Shown here: positions 1 through 7,301 of the stretch, piece by piece
How positions within the stretch are numbered: position 1 is the first letter of the stretch
Layout: each line of letters starts with the position of its first letter
Assembly (NCBI GenBank): GCA_000702525.1
Contig: JNIN01000001.1
Location: 1,488,001 to 1,552,000 of the forward strand
DNA: 64,000 nucleotides
Source of the DNA: Lachnospiraceae bacterium AC2012
GTDB taxonomy: Bacteria; Bacillota; Clostridia; Lachnospirales; Lachnospiraceae
Reading direction: 5' to 3'
The notes under the pieces: generated by a model
The model's database searches: none
What the model was told of the DNA's origin: nothing
What the model saw: only the letters and a program-made list of their open reading frames with translations
Made by a program: the position numbers and the translations under genes

Positions 1-287
1 GTGTATGTAACCAGTCCATCATAAAGTGATCCCAGTCCATCATTTACCTGAGAAACGCCATCGGTATAAGTGATCAGTCCGTCATTCATTGTTGTCGTTC
101 CATCAGATACCGTACTAAGTCCCTCTGTAACCTGAGAGGAACCGTCTGCCAGCTGCTGTGCTCCATCATAGAGCTGCTGTGCTCCGTCTCTAAGCTTGCT
201 TACATAGAAGAGACCGCCACCAATCAGTAGCGCCGCAACTACTAATGTGATCAGCAAACCCTGCCATAATTTAATTGTTTTTGTCAT
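1..287 (-). CDS. YhgE/Pip-like heptad-repeat membrane protein, N-terminal part
   Basis: The gene runs off the left edge, so only about 95 N-terminal residues are visible. The ATG at 287-285 follows an AGGAGG-type site (291-300). The protein opens with a short basic stretch and one hydrophobic segment (about residues 8-29, ending GGGLFYVSK). It then has a DG dipeptide every seven or so residues (DGAQQLY, DGAQQLA, DGSSQVT). This matches the xxxLxxG/DG heptad repeats found outside the membrane in YhgE/Pip-like and ESX-type membrane proteins. The spacing suggests a long extracytoplasmic rod. Function cannot be deduced; the missing C-terminus should carry further membrane segments if it is a true YhgE/Pip protein. 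Confidence 0.7.
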   Translation of the reverse strand, partial: MTKTIKLWQGLLITLVVAALLIGGGLFYVSKLRDGAQQLYDGAQQLADGSSQVTEGLSTVSDGTTTMNDGLITYTDGVSQVNDGLGSLYDGLVTY

Positions 288-802
288 TTGTAATCCTCCT
301 CATCCATCAGTGAACCACGAATTACATACAGTCCACCTGAATTCTGAGCACAATGACTGTGCCCCCTTTTTTAACCCAAAAAAATGAAACTGCTGCCCCA
401 ATGCAACAGTCTAATCTGAAGTGAAAAGACTCAAAAGGATTACCTACGGTAAAAAGACACCTCCTTATCATTCTACTCGCCCCCGAGTATTTTCAGAAAA
501 ATACCAACCCGCTCCGTTAGTTTTCATCTGATGTTACTATTATATCGAATTTTTTTCACTCAGAAAGCGGATTTGTTCATTTTTGCAAATTTTGGAAACT
601 ATTCACAAATACATAGTTTCGAAACTGTATAAAATAACGACGAAAAATATGCAACAAATGTTGATTTTACGCCATCTTCGATATATTTTTAGCAAGTACG
701 AAACCCGTCATTTTTAAATGGTCGAATTTGCACATTTTTAGTGGTTTTTGCAATTTTAATTCCTATAAATACATCCCTAGTGATTCTTAAATAGTTCCTT
801 TC
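288..802. other. A+T-rich intergenic region
   Basis: This non-coding stretch separates two minus-strand units. It holds a perfect 12-bp palindrome AGTTTCGAAACT at 615-626 and a short CTCG/CGAG hairpin at about 474-486. A 49-codon minus-strand reading frame (471-322) lacks a convincing ribosome binding site and is not called. The promoter for the heptad-repeat gene must lie here, but I cannot place it confidently. Confidence 0.5.
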
Positions 803-831
803 AAAAAAGGGCTCACCATTTGGCAAGCCCT
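803..831 (-). terminator. Terminator after metQ
   Basis: On the minus strand AGGGCT (831-826) pairs with AGCCCT (813-808) across a short loop and is followed by a run of six T. It lies about 50 bp past the metQ stop, as expected for the end of the metNIQ unit. Confidence 0.8.
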
Positions 832-881
832 GATTTCTTTATGAATCTTATGCAATTTCATATGACTCCACTGTATCTTTC

Positions 882-1724
882 TTATCCTTCGTATGGGATT
901 ACAGCTCCATCATATTCTTCTTCAATCCACTGCTGTACTTCGTCGCTCTTAAGTACCTTAACAAGCTTCTGGATTGCTTCATTATCCTCATTTCCGTTCT
1001 TTACAGCGATAACATTTACATAATTTTCAGCTGCTTCAGAATCCTGTGCTTCTACTGCAAGGGCATCCTTGCCTACAGAAAGCCCAGCTTCCTGTGCGTA
1101 GTTTCCGTTTAATACAACGTATGCGCATTCATTGATAACACGTGACACCTGTGCTGCTTCTAATTCTTCAATTTCCACATTGTAAGGATTTTCAACGATA
1201 TCATTTACGGTTGCTTCTAAGCCAACGCCATCCGCAAGCTTGATGATTCCGTTATCCTGAAGAAGTAAGAGTGCTCTTGCTTCATTTGTTGTGTCATTTG
1301 GCACTGCGATCTTATCACCATCTGCAATATCTTTTAAGTCTGTCTTTGTACCAGCGTAAATTCCAAATGGTTCGTAATGGATTTCTCCAGCAGATACAAG
1401 ATCTGTACCATTTTCTTCGTTGAAGTTTTCAAGATAAACTACATGCTGGAAATAATTCGCATCATATTCTCCCTGATCTACTACAAGGTTTGGCTGAACA
1501 TAATCTTCAAACTCTGTAATTTCAAGGTTTACACCTTCTTCTGCAAGCTGATCCTTCACATGTTCGAGAATCTCTGCATGTGGAGTTGTTGATGCTGCAA
1601 TTTTAAGTGTTACGGTATCCCCATCGGATGTGCTCGCACTATCCTCGCTCTTTGCGCCACAACCAACCAATAGTCCTAATGTTAATACTCCGACAAGTGC
1701 GGATGCTAATAATCTTTTCTTCAT
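882..1724 (-). CDS. metQ: MetQ/NlpA-family methionine-binding lipoprotein
   Basis: This is the substrate-binding lipoprotein of a D/L-methionine ABC importer, tethered outside the membrane to deliver methionine to MetNI. The ATG at 1724-1722 is preferred because GAGGG lies seven bases upstream; an upstream in-frame ATG at 1745 lacks such a site. The 280-residue protein begins with a lipoprotein signal ending LLVGC (Cys22). It then has the NlpA-family pattern: KIAASTTPHAEIL, later NYFQH and the segment VPNDTTNEARALLLLQ. It lies downstream of metI with a 137-bp gap and is followed by a terminator. The family assignment is confident. A related methyl-thio or analog substrate cannot be excluded from sequence. 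Confidence 0.93.
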   Translation of the reverse strand: MKKRLLASALVGVLTLGLLVGCGAKSEDSASTSDGDTVTLKIAASTTPHAEILEHVKDQLAEEGVNLEITEFEDYVQPNLVVDQGEYDANYFQHVVYLENFNEENGTDLVSAGEIHYEPFGIYAGTKTDLKDIADGDKIAVPNDTTNEARALLLLQDNGIIKLADGVGLEATVNDIVENPYNVEIEELEAAQVSRVINECAYVVLNGNYAQEAGLSVGKDALAVEAQDSEAAENYVNVIAVKNGNEDNEAIQKLVKVLKSDEVQQWIEEEYDGAVIPYEG

Positions 1725-1861
1725 GATATTTCCCTCGCTTTTCATCTTTCCTCTAAATTCATCCTAGTAATCTTTTTCTATTTCAATCTTTTTTCTTCTC
1801 TTTTTCCGTTCTTTTCCCAATACTTATGACATTTCGTCCTTCAAAATCAACGTTCGTCAGG

Positions 1862-2524
1862 TTATCTACGACGTTTATCAAGTTTCACAGCAGTAACATT
1901 TCCAACGAATTGGAATAATTGTACAAGAAGTACGAGCAGTACCACTGTGACAATCATAATATCCTTCTGGTATCTGTAATAACCATAGCGGATTGCGATA
2001 TCTCCCAGGCCGCCACCTCCGACGATACCCGCCATCGCGGAATATCCAAGGATTGTTCCGATACTGATGGTCGCTCCGGCGATCAAGGAAACTCTGGCCT
2101 CCACCAAAAGTACATGGAGGATAATCTGCCAGTTTGACGCTCCCATCGACTGTGCCGCCTCGATCACGCCGCTGTCCACTTCCTGGATGGATGACTCCAC
2201 CATACGAGCAATCATTGGTGCTGCTGCAACCGTAAGTGGAACAATCGTCGCTGTCGTTCCAATGGATGTCCCTACAACAAAGATTGTGACTGGTATCAGT
2301 AGAATCAACAGGATTAGAAATGGTATCGAACGCATAATATTTGCAAGTGCATCCAGCACTCGATATGCGACTTTATTCGGCTTCAATCCATTCTGATTGA
2401 AAACTACTAGTGCCACGCCCCATGGCAATCCAATCACATATGCAAACAATGTCGAAAACAGTGTCATATAGAGGGACTCCAGAATACCCTTCTCAATCAT
2501 TTCGATTACTGTACTACTCCACAT
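1862..2524 (-). CDS. metI: Methionine ABC transporter permease MetI
   Basis: This is the membrane-spanning subunit that forms the translocation channel of the MetNIQ importer. The 220-residue protein has about five hydrophobic segments. It carries the EAA-type loop contacting the ATPase (EAAQSMGASNWQIILHVLLVEA, abridged here to its EAAQSMGAS core). The ending AIRYGYYRYQKDIM is typical of MetI. Its start overlaps the end of metN by 11 bp, indicating translational coupling. MetQ follows on the same strand. Length and motif order fit the family with no truncation. Confidence 0.95.
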   Translation of the reverse strand: MWSSTVIEMIEKGILESLYMTLFSTLFAYVIGLPWGVALVVFNQNGLKPNKVAYRVLDALANIMRSIPFLILLILLIPVTIFVVGTSIGTTATIVPLTVAAAPMIARMVESSIQEVDSGVIEAAQSMGASNWQIILHVLLVEARVSLIAGATISIGTILGYSAMAGIVGGGGLGDIAIRYGYYRYQKDIMIVTVVLLVLLVQLFQFVGNVTAVKLDKRRR

Positions 2525-3551
2525 CCCCCGTCACCTCCTCGACTTCTAAGTTGTGCTCTTTCAAATAATCAATAATTCTGTCCTGCGCTTCAACACTGGA
2601 TGGTAAGCCGAGAATCATCTCACCCTTGGCCGTACCATTTACAGACTTGGTATCCGCTCTCAAGATATTTACCGGACTTCCAATCGTCATAATCATGTTG
2701 GAAATCACTGGCTCGTAAGAAGAATTCTCGGAGAAAACAATTCGAATCTTCTTCTCTTCATGCAATTCTTCGATAATGCGATTTGCATCTGGGGAATCCA
2801 GCTCTTCCACACCGCCGATAATCAGCTTTCTTGCAGCTCTTGATTTTGGATGTGTAAATACTCGCTCCACCGTACCATTTTCCACAAGTCTGCCGGATTC
2901 AATAATCGCTACGCGATTACAAATCTCTCGCACAACAGACATCTGATGCGTAATCACGATAATGGTAATTCCCATCTCCTTATTGATTCGCTTAAGGAGT
3001 TCCAGGATTGACGCTGTTGTCTGCGGATCCAAAGCACTTGTTGCTTCATCGCAAAGCAGGATTCTAGGGTTGGTAGCCAATGCTCTTGCGATGGCAACGC
3101 GCTGCTTCTGTCCACCAGACAGTTGCGCCGGATAACTCTTAGCTTTGTCTTCCAATCCAACCGTCTTCAGAAGTTCTTTGGCTCTCTTTCTAGCCTCTGA
3201 CTTCTTCACGCCTCTTGTTGTCAGTGGAAAACAAACATTATCCATAACATTCTTCTGCATCAGAAGATTAAAATTCTGAAAGATCATCCCGATTCTGGAA
3301 CGTTGCTCGCGCAACTCCTTATCGGACAACTCTGCTAAATCTCTTCCCTCAACTACTACATGTCCACCGGTAGGTCTCTCTAGAAAGTTAAAACATCGCA
3401 CCAATGTACTCTTGCCGGCACCGGACATTCCGATGATTCCATAGATGTCTCCCTCTTCCACATCCAGGTCAATACCCTTCAGCGCTTCAAAGTCTCCATC
3501 CTTTGTCGAGAAGACTTTCGTCAAGTTTGACACGCTAACAATACTAGACAT
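2514..3551 (-). CDS. metN: Methionine ABC transporter ATPase MetN
   Basis: This is the ATPase that powers methionine import. The 345-residue protein has Walker A GMSGAGKST at about residues 41-49, the signature LSGGQ at 144-148, Walker B ILLCDEA at about 164-170 and the H-loop in VITHQM. Residues from about 255 to the end form the extra C-terminal NIL domain, an ACT-like fold that in MetN proteins binds methionine and inhibits transport. The start is preceded by AAAGGA. It is the first gene of the metNIQ unit, downstream of an operator-like array of TATAAC inverted repeats. I see no S-box riboswitch signature in its leader. Confidence 0.95.
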   Translation of the reverse strand: MSSIVSVSNLTKVFSTKDGDFEALKGIDLDVEEGDIYGIIGMSGAGKSTLVRCFNFLERPTGGHVVVEGRDLAELSDKELREQRSRIGMIFQNFNLLMQKNVMDNVCFPLTTRGVKKSEARKRAKELLKTVGLEDKAKSYPAQLSGGQKQRVAIARALATNPRILLCDEATSALDPQTTASILELLKRINKEMGITIIVITHQMSVVREICNRVAIIESGRLVENGTVERVFTHPKSRAARKLIIGGVEELDSPDANRIIEELHEEKKIRIVFSENSSYEPVISNMIMTIGSPVNILRADTKSVNGTAKGEMILGLPSSVEAQDRIIDYLKEHNLEVEEVTGDVE

Positions 3552-3604
3552 ATGTCACAATTCCTTTCGATTTGAAATAGATTAATCTGATAACAATACT
3601 ATCA

Positions 3605-3665
3605 GTTATAGTCCAAGACTGCTAACTCTTATAACTTATGGCTGGTTATAGGCGTAGACTATAAC
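3605..3665 (-). promoter_or_regulatory. Nested TATAAC inverted repeats upstream of metN
   Basis: An outer pair GTTATAGTC (3605-3613) and GACTATAAC (3657-3665) is a perfect 9-bp inverted repeat. It encloses an inner pair TATAAC (3630-3635) and GTTATA (3645-3650) with a 9-bp spacer. A further CTGATA/TATCAG repeat lies just downstream. The four half-sites resemble a double operator for a dimeric regulator such as a LysR- or MtaR-like protein; the regulator is not identifiable here. Confidence 0.5.
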
Positions 3666-3672
3666 GGAGAGC

Positions 3673-3702
3673 AAAAAAGGCGGTCTGAAAACTCAGACCG
3701 CC
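3673..3702 (-). terminator. Terminator after the OPT/PqqD-like unit
   Basis: A perfect 10-bp stem (3679-3688 with 3693-3702, core GGCGGTCTGA) has a four-base loop. On the minus strand it is followed by six T. It ends the transcript of the gene at 3720-4103 and insulates metN. Confidence 0.9.
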
Positions 3703-3719
3703 CGCATCAGCAAACTATT

Positions 3720-4103
3720 CTATTTCTTCTGTTTCTTATCCTTGTTCTCTTCATCGAAATAGATAAAATCATTATTTCGAAGAGTTTCCATATAAGTCAC
3801 CAAACGATTGTACAATGGTTCTGCAGATTCACCAAACTTGGCTTTTACCGCTTCTGCGATATCATTGACCGTATGAACACCATCAATTTGGCCAATCACA
3901 AAATTTCCCAGTTCATCCAGATGTACTGTTGTAGTCTCTGGCATTCTGAAAAACTTCTTTGCAATCGCATTGAAGAATCCCTTATTTTCCATAAGGATTG
4001 TAATCTGCCCCTTCTCGTCACATTCCAGCTTATTTTCCGGAACCAACTTTGGAACATAATCCAAATAATTTGCACTGACTTTTAATTTCTTTTTCTTTGC
4101 CAT
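3720..4103 (-). CDS. PqqD-like (RRE-fold) protein
   Basis: This 127-residue protein resembles the PqqD family. Such proteins use a small winged-helix fold (RiPP recognition element) to present a precursor peptide to a modifying enzyme. Supporting segments are the predicted beta-strand FVIGQIDGVHTVNDIAEAV, where 'G.hTv.DIa..v' is the usual PqqD signature, and the following helix with FIYFDEE. Both ends are lysine-rich (MAKKKKLKV; DKKQKK). It follows the OPT transporter by 15 bp and shares its terminator. No radical SAM enzyme or precursor peptide is seen in the window, so a role with the peptide transporter is an inference from context only. Confidence 0.72.
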   Translation of the reverse strand: MAKKKKLKVSANYLDYVPKLVPENKLECDEKGQITILMENKGFFNAIAKKFFRMPETTTVHLDELGNFVIGQIDGVHTVNDIAEAVKAKFGESAEPLYNRLVTYMETLRNNDFIYFDEENKDKKQKK

Positions 4104-4118
4104 AAAATAGCCTTTTCA

Positions 4119-5999
4119 TTAAGCTTCTTTCTTCTTAGAACCAAGTCCAGCTGCGATTAAGAGTGCAGCCATAAGAACAAGAAGTACTACGCCACCAAAC
4201 TGACCTGTTGTAAATGGTAATTTAATATCAAGTCCAACGGCAGCAAAAATTGCAAGGATGATACCAACTAAACCTTCACCAGCAATCAAACCGGAACTGA
4301 AAAGTACACCACCATTTGTTTCATCATTTTCAGAGATATTTCTCTTCTTATCGATGAACCAACGGATTGCACCACCGATCATAATTGTGGAAGAAAGCTC
4401 TAATGGAAGGTAAAGACCAATTGCTACTGGAAGTACAGGAATCTGAAGTATTTCCAAAGTAATTGCAATGGCAACACCGATGAACACAAATGTCCAAGGG
4501 AGATTTCCATCCATGATACCTTCTACAATCATCTTCATAAGCGCTGCCTGTGGAGCTGGAAGTTCTGTGGAACCAAAGCCCCAAGCTGTATTAAGAAGTA
4601 CAAGCACACCACCAATAGCGAGTGCAGAAGCTACAGAACCGATGATTTCACCAATCTGCTGCTTCTTAGGTGTAGCACCTACGATATAACCAGTCTTTAA
4701 ATCCTGAGACATATCACCAGCCATACCAGCTACGATACAGATGATAGAACCGATGCAGATTGCACCAATCATACCGTGAGCTCCTGTATCTCCAGTAATC
4801 TTAAGTAAGAATGTAGAGATCAGAAGTGTAGCGATAGCCATACCTGAAACTGGGTTGTTACTTGATCCTACAAGACCTACCATACGGGAAGATACTGTAG
4901 CGAAGAAGAAACCAAAAATTACGATTAAGATAGCGCCAAGTAAGCTTACAGGGATATCTGGGAATAACCAGATTGCAAGGATACAAACAACTACCATAGG
5001 GATTACAACCTTCATGCTAAGGTCCTGATCTGTTCTCTTATTAGAAGCAACAGCGCCACCCTTGAGGTCTCTCATAGAATCGCGGAATGTTGTCACGATA
5101 GTTGGAAGAGACTTAATTAAGGAAATGATACCGCCTGTAGCAACGGCACCAGCACCAATATAACGGATATAAGAAGACCAGATTGCACTAGCGCCACCCT
5201 CTGGATCTGCATATAAATTAGCAATTGTATCAGTTCCTGGGTAAAGAATAGAATCTCCACCAAATGTTACGATTGCAGGAATTAATACGAACCATCCTAA
5301 GATACCACCCGCAAACATGAAGGATGCGATCTTAGGTCCACAGATATAACCAACACCGAGAAGTGCAGGATAAACTTCTGCAGAAAGCTCTGTATACATA
5401 GCCTTAACCGGAATTGTAACAACTCCACCAACACACTTAAATCCATCTACTAATAACTTGAAAAGCGCAGAGAATCCAAGACCAGAGAATACGGCCTTAG
5501 CGGATGATCCGCCCTCTTCTCCAGCAAGGAGTACGTCAGCACAAGCTGTTCCTTCTGGATATGGTAATACACCATGTTCCTTTACGATTAATGCGCTACG
5601 AAGTGGAATCATGAAACAGATACCAAGTAACCCACCAATTAAAGCAACTAAAGTAATGGTAAGCATAGAAGGAACGTCTGTCTTGCCTTCTTCTGCCCAA
5701 AGGAATAATGCTGGCATTGTGAAAATAGCACCAGCTGCGAGAGATTCACCAGCAGAACCAATAGTCTGAACCATATTGTTCTCAAGAATAGAATCTCTAC
5801 GAAGGATGACACGAATGACACCCATAGATAATACTGCGGCAGGAATAGATGCAGAAACTGTCATACCAACTCGAAGTCCGAGATAAGCATTAGCTGCACC
5901 GAAAATGATTGCAAGGATCACACCCATGATTACAGATACCACTGTAATTTCTTTGTGAACCTCATCCGCAGGAATGTAAGGTTTAAATTCTTCTTGCAT
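4119..5999 (-). CDS. OPT-family oligopeptide transporter
   Basis: This 626-residue polytopic protein has roughly 14-16 hydrophobic segments and the glycine/proline-rich loops of the OPT superfamily. Recognisable parts are NAYLGLRVGMTVSASIPAA near the N-terminus, PYPEGTACADVL around residue 145 and SQDLKTGYIVGATPKKQQ in the second half. OPT carriers import di- to oligopeptides, or metal chelates such as siderophore-like compounds, driven by cation symport. A GAGAGGA ribosome binding site precedes the ATG. The PqqD-like gene follows in the same unit. The substrate cannot be read from sequence; oligopeptide is the default annotation. Confidence 0.9.
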   Translation of the reverse strand: MQEEFKPYIPADEVHKEITVVSVIMGVILAIIFGAANAYLGLRVGMTVSASIPAAVLSMGVIRVILRRDSILENNMVQTIGSAGESLAAGAIFTMPALFLWAEEGKTDVPSMLTITLVALIGGLLGICFMIPLRSALIVKEHGVLPYPEGTACADVLLAGEEGGSSAKAVFSGLGFSALFKLLVDGFKCVGGVVTIPVKAMYTELSAEVYPALLGVGYICGPKIASFMFAGGILGWFVLIPAIVTFGGDSILYPGTDTIANLYADPEGGASAIWSSYIRYIGAGAVATGGIISLIKSLPTIVTTFRDSMRDLKGGAVASNKRTDQDLSMKVVIPMVVVCILAIWLFPDIPVSLLGAILIVIFGFFFATVSSRMVGLVGSSNNPVSGMAIATLLISTFLLKITGDTGAHGMIGAICIGSIICIVAGMAGDMSQDLKTGYIVGATPKKQQIGEIIGSVASALAIGGVLVLLNTAWGFGSTELPAPQAALMKMIVEGIMDGNLPWTFVFIGVAIAITLEILQIPVLPVAIGLYLPLELSSTIMIGGAIRWFIDKKRNISENDETNGGVLFSSGLIAGEGLVGIILAIFAAVGLDIKLPFTTGQFGGVVLLVLMAALLIAAGLGSKKKEA

Positions 6000-6076
6000 T
6001 TTTATTTTCCTCTCTCTTATGTTTTAATGTGTTAAATCGCCGATTTTGCAAGGGAACCCGGCAATACACGTGTACT

Positions 6077-6105
6077 ATTTTATACCATAGATAGTATAAT
6101 GTCAC
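6077..6105 (-). promoter_or_regulatory. Predicted promoter of the OPT transporter
   Basis: On the minus strand GTGACA (6105-6100) and TAAAAT (6082-6077) are spaced by 17 bp, about 80 bp upstream of the OPT start. The match is fair rather than strong. Confidence 0.4.
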
Positions 6106-6170
6106 GTATTTTTATGCACTACTTCCCATCCTATGGTTAACTCTATCAGAAAGGCCACTCCCTACCCAAA

Positions 6171-6199
6171 TTGACAGGCGTTTTCCCTCTCTCTATAAT
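6171..6199 (+). promoter_or_regulatory. Consensus sigma-A promoter of the DUF4430/ECF pair
   Basis: TTGACA (6171-6176) and TATAAT (6194-6199) are both perfect with a 17-bp spacer, 51 bp upstream of the DUF4430 start. No cobalamin or other riboswitch is visible between promoter and start. Confidence 0.85.
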
Positions 6200-6249
6200 A
6201 AAGCAGAAGTTATTCACTACATTGTATGGAAACAAGGAGGGACAAACAC

Positions 6250-6663
6250 ATGAAAAGAAGTACCAAAGTTATCATTGGCGTAGTAATCGCGGCAGTTCTA
6301 GTCTGCGCTCTGGCACTGACTTACAAGTTCTTCGGACCTTCTGCCAAGGCAGGTTCCAAGACATATACACTGGAAGTCGTAGATGATAATGGCAAAACAA
6401 CCACTTATGAAGGCAGCACCGATGCTGCATATTTAAAAGAAGTTATGGATGAACTTGCTGAAAATGAAGATTTTTCATATGAAGGAACAGACAGCGATTA
6501 CGGCATTATGATTAACACAATCAATGGTGTAACTGCTGATTATAATGAAAACAACGCCTATTGGGCAATCTATGTAAACGGCGAATACGGTCAGTACGGC
6601 GCTGACACACAGCCTGTTTCAGATGGAGACGAATTCCAATTTGTCTATGAATCCGCAGAATAA
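6250..6663 (+). CDS. DUF4430 (transcobalamin C-domain-like) membrane-anchored protein
   Basis: The ATG at 6250 follows AAGGAGGG with good spacing; an in-frame upstream ATG at 6226 precedes that site and is rejected. The 137-residue product has one N-terminal membrane segment (about 8-29). Its surface domain contains TYTLEVVDDNGKTTTYEG, GIMINTINGV and NAYWAIYVNGEYGQYG, the last being the hallmark of DUF4430. That family resembles the C-terminal domain of transcobalamin. It overlaps the next gene, an ECF S-component. It may therefore be a surface ligand-binding partner of that importer, possibly for a corrinoid. The ligand is an inference. Confidence 0.8.
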   Translation: MKRSTKVIIGVVIAAVLVCALALTYKFFGPSAKAGSKTYTLEVVDDNGKTTTYEGSTDAAYLKEVMDELAENEDFSYEGTDSDYGIMINTINGVTADYNENNAYWAIYVNGEYGQYGADTQPVSDGDEFQFVYESAE

Positions 6664-7156
6664 ATTCACAACCCTTGATTTAGCGGAAATGGGCATCATG
6701 GTGGCACTTTTAGAGGCCGGAAAATGGGCTCTCCAGCCAATACCAAATGTAGAGGTCGTAACACTTTTATTCATCGTGTTTACGGCCTCTTTTGGGATTC
6801 GGACCATCTTTGTTTCCTTTGCATTCACAGCTTTGGAGACCTTCTGGTGGGGAATCAACACTTGGAATATTATGTATTTATACATTTGGCCACTTCTTAT
6901 CTTGTATGTATATTTTACTCGAAACAAGGGAGGCCTTTGGTTTTATAGCATAAGTTCCTGCATCTTTGGGCTCTTCTTCGGAGCGCTCTGTTCGATCCCT
7001 TATCTATTTATTGGCGGACCACACATGATGTTCACCTGGTGGGTCGCAGGAATTCCTTACGATATCCTGCATGGTATCAGCAATTTCGCCGTTTGTCTGG
7101 TACTATACAAACCACTCGTATACGCCTGTACCCGTATTCGAAAAATCCGAAGATAG
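6623..7156 (+). CDS. ECF transporter S component
   Basis: This 169-177 residue integral membrane protein has about six hydrophobic segments. An early stretch, LAEMGIMVALLEAGKW, resembles the S-component region that contacts the T subunit. S components bind a vitamin and work with shared EcfA/EcfT modules encoded elsewhere; none are in this window. The reading frame overlaps the end of the DUF4430 gene. Two starts are possible: 6623, or 6647 (MNPQNKF), which overlaps by 17 bp. Neither has a strong ribosome binding site, consistent with translational coupling. Linkage to DUF4430 hints at a cobalamin-type ligand, but the substrate is not determined. Confidence 0.8.
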   Translation: METNSNLSMNPQNKFTTLDLAEMGIMVALLEAGKWALQPIPNVEVVTLLFIVFTASFGIRTIFVSFAFTALETFWWGINTWNIMYLYIWPLLILYVYFTRNKGGLWFYSISSCIFGLFFGALCSIPYLFIGGPHMMFTWWVAGIPYDILHGISNFAVCLVLYKPLVYACTRIRKIRR

Positions 7157-7196
7157 CTCTATTCCTACCTATCAAAACCCTGTCCAACGTTTTTAC

Positions 7197-7284
7197 TGCA
7201 TAAATATTTGCATTTTATGCATAAAAACTCTAGACAAACACCTCTATATGCATTATTATAAATGCATCAATGAATTATTATTCA
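7197..7284 (+). promoter_or_regulatory. ARG-box-like operator array over the importer promoter
   Basis: Four A+T-rich palindromes lie in 88 bp: TGCATAAATATTTGCA (7197-7212), TTTTATGCATAAAA (7213-7226), TGCATTATTATAAATGCA (7249-7266) and TGAATTATTATTCA (7271-7284). The last fits the classic ArgR/AhrC half-site pattern TGAAT-N4-ATTCA exactly. The third covers the -10 box. Binding of an ArgR dimer or hexamer would block transcription. Confidence 0.65.
7231..7259 (+). promoter_or_regulatory. Promoter of the amino-acid ABC importer
   Basis: TAGACA (7231-7236) and TATTAT (7254-7259), each one base off consensus, are spaced by 17 bp. They sit inside the ARG-box-like array, 43 bp before the start codon. 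Confidence 0.7.
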
Positions 7285-7301
7285 ATTTTGAGGTGAAAGA
7301 A

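Noticed and set aside
322-471. A 49-codon minus-strand frame (MIRRCLFTVGN...) just upstream of the heptad-repeat gene
   Set aside because: No Shine-Dalgarno-like site at proper spacing and no recognisable motif; it may be part of an untranslated leader.
7071-7301. Open frame extending the ABC importer upstream of 7302
   Set aside because: It runs through the promoter and palindromic operators, and the good ribosome binding site belongs to the ATG at 7302.
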